Below are positions 49,864 through 55,364 of a DNA stretch of 55,364 bases, in pieces. The notes below the pieces were generated by a model. It was not told the DNA's origin. It ran no database searches and saw only the letters and a program-made list of their open reading frames with translations. Positions within the stretch are counted from its first letter, which is position 1. Each line of letters opens with the position of its first letter. A program made the translations under genes and the position numbers. Source of the stretch: an uncultured Faecalibacterium sp. (GTDB taxonomy: Bacteria; Bacillota; Clostridia; Oscillospirales; Ruminococcaceae); contig CAAHET010000199.1 in NCBI GenBank assembly GCA_900772565.1, forward strand, positions 1 through 55,364. The letters run 5' to 3'.

Positions 49864-51267
49864 ATGAAATTAAAATCCGTCTATGTATGCTCCAATTGCG
49901 GAGAGACAAGCCCCCGCTGGATGGGGCGCTGCCCCAGCTGCGGCAGCTGGAATACCATGAACGAGGACGTTGTTGCCGAAGCTCCAAAGACAGGGACTCC
50001 TGCTGCCCGGCAGGCTGCTGCCACACGGCAGGAGGGCGTGACCACCCTGACTGCCCGGCGGCTGTCGGAGATCAGCACGACTGAGGAAAAAAGCCGTATC
50101 CTGACCGGTATCTCGGAGCTGGACCGTGTATTGGGCGGCGGTATCGTGCTGGGCGGTGTAGTGCTTTTGAGCGGTGAGCCGGGCGTGGGCAAATCCACCA
50201 TGCTGTTACAGCTGTGCGGTGCCATCTCTAACCAGCACAGCGTGCTGTATATCACCGGAGAGGAATCTGTCCGGCAGGTCAAACTGCGTGCCGCACGGCT
50301 GAAGGTACCGCAGGATAATATCTTTCTGGCGGCAGAAAACGACGTGGATGAGATCTGCGGCCTGATCGAAAAAGAAAAACCGGACCTTGTGGTCATTGAC
50401 TCCATCCAGACCATGCGCTGCATGGATATCTCGTCCTCGTCCGGTACAGTCAGTCAGGTGAAGGAGAGCGCCGCGCGTCTGCTGGCAGTCGCCAAAAAGC
50501 AGGAGATTCCCATGTTCATCGTGGGTCATGTAAACAAGGATGGTGCGATTGCAGGCCCCAAGGTCATGGAGCATATCGTGGATACAGTGCTCTACTTTGA
50601 GGGCGACAAGATGCTGCCGTACCGCATTCTGCGGGCAGCCAAAAACCGCTACGGCTCCACCAATGAGCTGGGAATGTTCGATATGACCGGCACAGGGCTT
50701 GCCGAGATCGAAAACCCCTCCCAGATGCTATTGGAGGGACGTCCGCTGGGCGTTTCCGGCAACTGTGTGGTCTGCACCATGGAGGGTAGCCGTCCTATCC
50801 TGAGCGAGATTCAGGCGCTTGCCACCAAGACGAATTTCCCGGCACCCCGCCGCGCCTGCAGCGGATACGACTATAACCGCATGAATCTTTTGATCGCCGT
50901 GCTGGAAAAGCGGGCAGGGTACTTCTTTGGCAATTTGGATGTCTATGTGAACATTGTGGGCGGCATTGCACTGCGGGATACCGCCTGCGACCTTGCGGTC
51001 TGTCTGAGCATGGTCTCCTCGCTGCTGGATCGCCCGGTCAGCGATAAACTTATCGCCATCGGTGAGGTAGGTCTGGGCGGGGAAGTGCGTAGCGTGCCCA
51101 ATCTGGAACAGCGTCTGCACGAAGCCGAGCGTATCGGCTTTGAGCGGGCAGTCATCCCCAAGCACAGCCTTGCGCACCTGAATGCCGCAGATTATCCCGG
51201 CATGAAGCTGGTCGGTGCGGCGTATATCGCAGATGCCATCAATGCACTGAAAAATGACCGCCTATGA
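49864..51267 (+). CDS. radA: DNA repair protein RadA (Sms)
   Basis: 467 residues. N-terminal zinc finger CSNCGETSPRWMGRCPSCG, RecA-like core with Walker A GEPGVGKST (about 106-114), VVIDSIQTM, and the RadA motif KNRYGSTNELGMF (usually KNRFG, here Tyr). A C-terminal Lon-protease-like domain has YVNIVGGIALRDTACDLAV and GEVGLGGEVRSVPNLEQRL. Branch-migration helicase in recombination. Weak SD (AGGGACAG) upstream. Confidence 0.96.
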   Translation: MKLKSVYVCSNCGETSPRWMGRCPSCGSWNTMNEDVVAEAPKTGTPAARQAAATRQEGVTTLTARRLSEISTTEEKSRILTGISELDRVLGGGIVLGGVVLLSGEPGVGKSTMLLQLCGAISNQHSVLYITGEESVRQVKLRAARLKVPQDNIFLAAENDVDEICGLIEKEKPDLVVIDSIQTMRCMDISSSSGTVSQVKESAARLLAVAKKQEIPMFIVGHVNKDGAIAGPKVMEHIVDTVLYFEGDKMLPYRILRAAKNRYGSTNELGMFDMTGTGLAEIENPSQMLLEGRPLGVSGNCVVCTMEGSRPILSEIQALATKTNFPAPRRACSGYDYNRMNLLIAVLEKRAGYFFGNLDVYVNIVGGIALRDTACDLAVCLSMVSSLLDRPVSDKLIAIGEVGLGGEVRSVPNLEQRLHEAERIGFERAVIPKHSLAHLNAADYPGMKLVGAAYIADAINALKNDRL

Positions 51268-51282
51268 TGAAACGAGGAACCT

Positions 51283-52491
51283 ATGTCGATCTATCTGGAC
51301 GAAAGAAACCCCGGCAAGCACGCACCCTTTGAGGATGCTGCCCCGGATATTGTAGAATATGTGCGATACCTTGAGGTGATCGCCGGAAAAAGTGCCAATA
51401 CGGCGTTCAGTTATTACTGTGACCTGCGCTCCTTCAGCCGATTTATGAAGCGCCGCCGCGGGCTTGTTGCCGCAGATGCAGAGTTTAAAGAAATCGACCC
51501 CAAGGGGCTGGATACAGCTTTCTGGGGCAGCATAACAAAAGAGGACATCTACGAATATCTGTATTTTCTGAACCGGGAATGCGGCAACAAAAAATCCTCT
51601 ACCGCCCGGCGGCTGGCCAGTCTGCACGGCTTTTATGATTATCTGGTCAATCAGGTCAACCGCTTAACCGAGGACCCTACGGCGGCAATCCGCCCGCCAA
51701 AGCAGGATAAGGTATTGCCTAAGTACCTGACGGCAGAGCAGTCCATCTCTCTCTTGAAGAGCACCCAGACCCAGAGCGATTTCCCGGAGCGAGACTATTG
51801 CATGGTGGTGCTGTTCCTCAACTGCGGTATGCGTCTCGCGGAGCTGGTAGGCATGGACCTTGGAGACATAGACTTAGAGCAGCGGCAGATCCGCCTGTTC
51901 GGCAAAGGCCATAAGGAACGCATGGTCTACCTGAATGATGCCTGCGTGGAGGCATTGCAGCTGTATCTGCGCAAGCGTAATACTATGGAAGGGCTTTCAC
52001 CCAAGGAAAAAGCCGTGTTCATTACGCGGATGCGCAAGGAACGTATCTCGAATCGTAGGGTAGAACAGCTGATTTCCGGCGCGATGAAGGCCGCCGGACT
52101 GAAGGGCTTTTCAACCCATAAGCTGCGCCACACAGCCGCAACCCTGATGTATCAGACCGGTAATGTAGATATCCTTACCCTCAAGCAGCTTCTGGGACAC
52201 AGCAGTGTGGGAACAACACAAATTTATACGCACCTGCAAGAATTTCAGGTGCGCTCTGCCATTGAAGAAAACCCACTTGGCAAGGTGTTGCCCATAAAAG
52301 CTGCAAAAGCAAGCTTGGATACAACAGAAACGGCAGGGGAGACATCTGCCGAAAACACCCCGGCGGGAGAGGATACTTCTGAGCCGTCCGGCCCTATGGC
52401 TGCCTTTGAGGGCGCTGCACAGGATGGCTTCCGAGCAGATATCTCTGCAATGTCTGCCGAAGAAACCGACGATTCATCGAACGATACTTAA
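51283..52491 (+). CDS. Xer-type tyrosine recombinase with acidic C-terminal tail
   Basis: 402 residues. An N-terminal SAM-like core-binding domain (about 20-135) precedes the catalytic domain with R184 (GMRLAEL), the lysine of GKGHKER, H279 and R282 (HKLRHTAAT), H306 (LLGHSSVGTTQ) and the nucleophile Y315 (IYTHLQ). All catalytic residues are present. Normal XerC/XerD proteins end about 15 residues after the Tyr; this one continues for some 70 residues rich in Thr, Ala, Glu and Asp. Lies 15 bases after radA and 445 bases before an inverted repeat of Xer-site form. A role in chromosome dimer resolution is likely but it could serve a mobile element. Confidence 0.9.
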   Translation: MSIYLDERNPGKHAPFEDAAPDIVEYVRYLEVIAGKSANTAFSYYCDLRSFSRFMKRRRGLVAADAEFKEIDPKGLDTAFWGSITKEDIYEYLYFLNRECGNKKSSTARRLASLHGFYDYLVNQVNRLTEDPTAAIRPPKQDKVLPKYLTAEQSISLLKSTQTQSDFPERDYCMVVLFLNCGMRLAELVGMDLGDIDLEQRQIRLFGKGHKERMVYLNDACVEALQLYLRKRNTMEGLSPKEKAVFITRMRKERISNRRVEQLISGAMKAAGLKGFSTHKLRHTAATLMYQTGNVDILTLKQLLGHSSVGTTQIYTHLQEFQVRSAIEENPLGKVLPIKAAKASLDTTETAGETSAENTPAGEDTSEPSGPMAAFEGAAQDGFRADISAMSAEETDDSSNDT

Positions 52492-52533
52492 ACCACTAAG
52501 ATCTTATAACCTGAATAGCGCTTGAAACGATGC

Positions 52534-52583
52534 AAAGGCCTATGACACGATCCGGCTTGACCGGATTAAAGTCATAGGTCTTT
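52534..52583 (+). terminator. Two-tier terminator after the xer gene
   Basis: AAAGGCCTATGAC (52534-52546) pairs with GTCATAGGTCTTT (52571-52583) with one G-U, enclosing a second stem ATCCGG/CCGGAT (52550-52566). The T run is short. Confidence 0.7.
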
Positions 52584-52935
52584 ATAATTTACATTATAAG
52601 CAGTCAGCATCCATACATAAGAAACGATCTGGTAGAAACACGCAAAGTAATGTCTACACAAAAGCAACTGAACAACCACAGCCGTAACATGAAATGTTAT
52701 AAAGCAAGCACATAGAGATGCTTGCCGGAATAAAATTGCTGGAACAAAATGAATTACTAACAAACCGATGCAGCAGCGCATAACGCAGAAACAATCTGTA
52801 AGCGTGAGACAAAGAAAACAATAAAATATGATAAAAAGTGCAGAATGTGCAGAACGGTTAAACCAAGCCCTAAAATGAGCCAGCCGGGTCTGGAACGCCA
52901 AAAATCCGGGAAATGGGCATTTTTCACTTCCCTGA
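52584..52935. other. AT-rich non-coding region downstream of xer
   Basis: About 350 bases, distinctly AT-rich. The one open frame of over 100 codons on the minus strand (52572-52901) has Cys/Phe-rich nonsense-like composition, no ribosome binding site and overlaps the terminator. No tRNA, known ncRNA or transposon end was recognised. Confidence 0.5.
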
Positions 52936-52963
52936 GTTTCGCATAACGTGCATTATACGAAAC
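52936..52963. other. dif: dif-like Xer recombination site (11-6-11 inverted repeat)
   Basis: Left arm GTTTCGCATAA (52936-52946), 6-base centre CGTGCA (52947-52952), right arm TTATACGAAAC (52953-52963). The arms are inverted repeats at 10 of 11 positions. Bacterial dif sites have two 11-bp arms with ATAA and TTAT flanking a 6-bp centre, as here. Against the E. coli dif left arm (GGTGCGCATAA) 9 of 11 bases match, and 7 of 11 in the right arm. A complete xer gene ends 445 bases upstream, and gene direction switches here. Could instead be an operator palindrome. Confidence 0.6.
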
Positions 52964-52974
52964 AACTGTAATCA

Positions 52975-53024
52975 AAAAAGAGAAGCTGCCCTTCTCTCTT
53001 TCTGTCAGATTTCCGGCAGCTTCT
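52975..53024 (-). terminator. Intrinsic terminator of the amidase gene (minus strand)
   Basis: AGAAGCTGCC (52981-52990) pairs with GGCAGCTTCT (53015-53024), a 10-bp perfect stem with a 24-base loop; on the minus strand it is followed by CTTTTTTG. It lies about 160 bases past the amidase stop; 53025-53183 shows no other feature. Confidence 0.7.
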
Positions 53025-53183
53025 ATGGATGCATTTCAGTTTGCACACGACTGCTTCTACGCCGCTGGACATATTACCAGTATGTTCAAGCGTTTGACTT
53101 CTGCCGGTGGTGGCTGTTCTGGTGCATTACAGGTCATGTTATATAAGTAGTATCGCTTCTCCTCCTCTTTGGTGATGCGATGC

Positions 53184-54047
53184 TCATTTCACCGGCAGCG
53201 GTTCTGTGCCAAAGTATGCACAGATGGCTTCGTAATAAATGCGTGCCACAGCCTTGCAGCCCTCCTCGCTGCCAAAGCGCTCCACATCCTCGATGTTCGT
53301 TACAAAGCACTGCTCTGCCAATACTGCCGGACAATCCACATCCTCCAGCAGCGTAAAGCTGCGTTCAGGACGCACCTGTGTGTAGGTGTTTTCCACCAGC
53401 TGCTTCTGGTCGTTTTCCAGATAATAAATGTAACGCACTCCCCCACGCCCGCGTAGCTTTGCGCCGATGCTCTGCATTCCACCTGCCAGCAGCCTTGCAA
53501 AATAAAAGCTTTCCTGATGCCATGTGCGCCCGGGCACTGCCGGATAGCACTCAAAGCCGGATGCCGTAGAGCCGTTGGCTGCGGAATTGCCGTGGATGGA
53601 CAGCAGCAGCTGCGGGTTTTGGGCGCTGGCGGCGGCTGCACGTTGGGCAGGCGTAGCGGTTGCATCAAAGCTTTCCCGGGTTTGCAACGGAATGTAATTG
53701 GAATCCTTTTCTAGCCACTGAAGCAGCGCAGCAGCCGTTGCTGCGGTGATCTGTTTTTCTTCAACTACTCCCCTTGCGCCCGGGTCGCTGCCGCCATGTC
53801 CGGCGTCTATTGCCACCCGGTACGGCGGGTCGCCCACCACGGGGCGAAAATCATCCTCTGATGCTGAGACTGCGTGTTCTGCGGGCGCGTTCAGTTCCAG
53901 TGCCGCCTTCCATAAAAACAGGCCGAAGCCGAGCATCAGCACCGCAAAAGCAAACATCAGACCGCGCAAAAAACGGTGCTGCGCTTTTCGGTGGCGTGTT
54001 TTACGTTTGCTATGTTTACTTGCAGGTCTGCGATGACTGGCTGGCAT
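53184..54047 (-). CDS. N-acetylmuramoyl-L-alanine amidase (CwlD/Amidase_3 type)
   Basis: 287 residues. A very basic N-terminus (about 1-28) and one membrane span (about 28-46) anchor it outside the membrane. The Amidase_3 zinc site is H84 in DAGHGGSDPGARG, E97 (VVEEKQ), H152 in SIHGNSAANGS, and the catalytic Glu is E245 in AVLAEQCFVTN. Cleaves the bond between muramic acid and L-alanine in peptidoglycan. Size and single anchor resemble CwlD, the cortex-specific amidase that acts in spore formation, which would fit the other spo genes here, but a vegetative amidase is equally possible. Confidence 0.88.
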   Translation of the reverse strand: MPASHRRPASKHSKRKTRHRKAQHRFLRGLMFAFAVLMLGFGLFLWKAALELNAPAEHAVSASEDDFRPVVGDPPYRVAIDAGHGGSDPGARGVVEEKQITAATAAALLQWLEKDSNYIPLQTRESFDATATPAQRAAAASAQNPQLLLSIHGNSAANGSTASGFECYPAVPGRTWHQESFYFARLLAGGMQSIGAKLRGRGGVRYIYYLENDQKQLVENTYTQVRPERSFTLLEDVDCPAVLAEQCFVTNIEDVERFGSEEGCKAVARIYYEAICAYFGTEPLPVK

Positions 54048-54085
54048 AAAGCGTTACTTCCTGTTCGTTGTACATTTATAATACG

Positions 54086-54114
54086 AGTATACTCGCCTTT
54101 TCCCTGCGCTGCAA
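54086..54114 (-). promoter_or_regulatory. Sigma-A promoter of the amidase gene, overlapping a palindrome
   Basis: On the minus strand TTGCAG (plus 54109-54114), 17-base spacer, TATACT (plus 54086-54091). The -10 box lies inside the perfect 12-bp palindrome CGAGTATACTCG (54084-54095), a possible operator. Confidence 0.6.
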
Positions 54115-54150
54115 CAAAAAAAGACTGCCAATTTTTCAAAAAGCAGTCCT
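54115..54150 (-). terminator. Intrinsic terminator of mutS2
   Basis: On the minus strand AGGACTGC pairs with GCAGTCTT (plus arms 54121-54128 and 54143-54150, one mismatch), followed by a T run. It starts 8 bases after the mutS2 stop. Confidence 0.8.
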
Positions 54151-54157
54151 TACTGGG

Positions 54158-55364
54158 TTATTTCAGTTCTACAACCGTCACGCCGCTTTCGCCTTCGCCG
54201 TAACGGCCAAGACGGAAGCTTTTTACCATGCGGTTACCGCGCAAATGCTTATGGATGGCGGTGCGCAGTGCACCGGTGCCGTTGCCATGGATCAAATAGA
54301 CCACCGTCTGCCCGTTCAGGATGGCGCGGTCAATAAAGGAATCCACCTCCGACAGCGCCTCGTCCACCGTAAGCCCCAGCAGGTTGCACTCCATTTTTGC
54401 GGTGCGCTGTACGCGCTCTACCCTGCCGTTGGGACGGTTGGTATCACCGGTCAGGCGGGAGTACCGCTGCTGCGCCTTGGTCTTGGGCGCGGCGGGCTCT
54501 TTTACCAGTTTTTCCGGCTGCTTCAGGCCCTTGAGGGGCACCTTGGTCTTGATGATACCGGCACGCACCAGCACATCGCCGTTTTTGTCCGGCAGCGCCA
54601 GAACGGTGGCCAGCTGGTTCAGCTCTGCAATGCAGACCTCCTGCCCTACTTTTACATCCTTCAGCGGCACAAACTCCTTGACGGGATTATGCACCACCTC
54701 AGTACCGGCAAACAGCTTTTCGGTCTCCTTTTTTGCAATCTCGCGGGCGCGCTGCGCCTTCTGCTGGGCGCTCATGCGCTCGTCCTTTTGCAGCTGACGC
54801 AGTTCGTCGGTCAGCGCGTAGGCCTGTGTTTCCACCTGCTGTGCCAGTGTGCGCGCCTTGGCACGGGCAGCTTCCAATTCATTCTCGCCCTGCTGGATCA
54901 GTTCATCCCGCTTTTTGCGGGCAGCTTCCAGTTGATGAGATGCTTCGTTGCGCAGCTGCTCCACTTCGTTCTGGCTTTCTTTCAGTTGCAGCTTCAGATC
55001 ATCCAACTGGCCCAGAACTGCATCCAGACGCTTATCCTCCGCAGACAGATGCTGCTGAGCCGCCTCAATGACGCGGCTGGGGATGCCCAGCTTTTCACTG
55101 ATCAGGAATGCGTTGGATTTACCCGGCACACCCACGCTCAGCTTATAGGTGGGGCGCAGGGTCTCCAGATCAAACTCGCAGCTGGCGTTGACCACGCCCT
55201 TGGTCTCCAGCGCAAAAACCTTCAGTTCCGCATAGTGGGTAGTCGCCATCAGTAGCACACCACGGCGGCGCAGCTCCTCAATGATGGCAACTGCCAGCGC
55301 GGCACCCTCGGCGGGGTCGGTGCCTGCGCCCAGCTCGTCCAGCAGCACAAGGGTGTGCGGCATG
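54158..55364 (-). CDS. mutS2: Endonuclease MutS2, C-terminal ~400 residues (5' end outside window)
   Basis: The visible part begins at the Walker B motif LVLLDELGAGTDPAEGAALA, then TTHYAELKVFA, GVPGKSNAFLISEKLGIP, a long coiled coil (about 90-215), a KOW-like segment, and a C-terminal Smr nuclease domain with LLGLTVDEALSEVDSFID and HGNGTGALRTAIHKHL. The upstream clamp and Walker A lie beyond the window edge. MutS2 rescues collided ribosomes and limits recombination. Full-length proteins are about 780-800 residues. Confidence 0.95.
   Translation of the reverse strand, partial: MPHTLVLLDELGAGTDPAEGAALAVAIIEELRRRGVLLMATTHYAELKVFALETKGVVNASCEFDLETLRPTYKLSVGVPGKSNAFLISEKLGIPSRVIEAAQQHLSAEDKRLDAVLGQLDDLKLQLKESQNEVEQLRNEASHQLEAARKKRDELIQQGENELEAARAKARTLAQQVETQAYALTDELRQLQKDERMSAQQKAQRAREIAKKETEKLFAGTEVVHNPVKEFVPLKDVKVGQEVCIAELNQLATVLALPDKNGDVLVRAGIIKTKVPLKGLKQPEKLVKEPAAPKTKAQQRYSRLTGDTNRPNGRVERVQRTAKMECNLLGLTVDEALSEVDSFIDRAILNGQTVVYLIHGNGTGALRTAIHKHLRGNRMVKSFRLGRYGEGESGVTVVELK

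Noticed and set aside
52572..52901. A 109-codon minus-strand frame downstream of xer
   Set aside because: No ribosome binding site, Cys/Phe/Leu-rich composition typical of AT-rich non-coding DNA, and it overlaps the xer terminator.
1..55364. CRISPR arrays, tRNA or rRNA genes, prophage modules, toxin-antitoxin or defence genes
   Set aside because: No regularly spaced repeats, no tRNA T-loop motifs in non-coding gaps and no phage or defence domains were seen in any of the supported genes.

Overview
The window is a 55 kb chromosomal stretch from a GC-rich, low-copy-repeat Gram-positive anaerobe, most consistent with the Clostridia, family Oscillospiraceae/Ruminococcaceae (Faecalibacterium/Gemmiger/Subdoligranulum-like). 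This is inferred from gene content and order (yicC-remA-gmk-priA-def-fmt-rsmB-rlmN-prpC-pknB-rsgA-thiN, the spoIIIA operon, asp23-nusB-xseAB-ispA-dxs-tlyA-nadK-argR-recN, a T-box tyrS) and from codon use; no database search was possible. Nearly all of it is core genome. I see no CRISPR array, prophage, rRNA or tRNA gene, and only one orphan transposase-like fragment.

Layout. 0-2.4 kb: the 3' end of tsf, facing a membrane-anchored glycerophosphodiesterase across back-to-back terminators. 2.6-5.9 kb: a three-gene biotin-dependent carboxyl-transfer cluster (carboxyltransferase, biotin carrier, pyruvate/oxaloacetate-type carboxyltransferase) without a biotin carboxylase or sodium-pump subunit, so it looks like a soluble transcarboxylase. 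6.0-6.4 kb: a small HTH protein. 6.5-18.8 kb: one long operon for RNA quality control, nucleotide supply, replication restart, N-terminal formyl/deformyl processing, rRNA methylation, PP2C/PASTA-kinase signalling, RsgA and ThiN. 18.8-20.6 kb: a 26-residue gene matching SpoVM, then SipL. 21-23 kb: ligA. 23.1-27.8 kb: a complete spoIIIAA-AH operon. 27.9-38.5 kb: asp23, nusB, a TsaD-like paralogue, xseAB, ispA, a PAP2-like protein, dxs, tlyA, nadK, argR, recN. 38.6-40.2 kb: tyrS behind a T-box leader.

40.2-45.7 kb is on the minus strand: a stand-alone EIIA, an ACT-ACT protein, and asd-dapA-dapB-capA. 45.8-52.5 kb returns to the plus strand: queA, tgt, yajC, a TIGR04086 membrane protein, a SpoIIM-like protein, radA and a Xer-type recombinase with an acidic tail. 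A ~690 bp non-coding gap follows, holding an 11-6-11 bp inverted repeat that resembles a Xer/dif site. The window ends with a cell-wall amidase and the C-terminal half of mutS2 on the minus strand.

The most notable points are the small spoVM gene with SpoVM-like residues at the key positions, sigma-E-like promoter elements before spoVM, sipL and spoIIIAA, the SpoIIM-like protein, the transcarboxylase-like trio, and the dif-like site 445 bp downstream of a xer gene at a switch in gene orientation.
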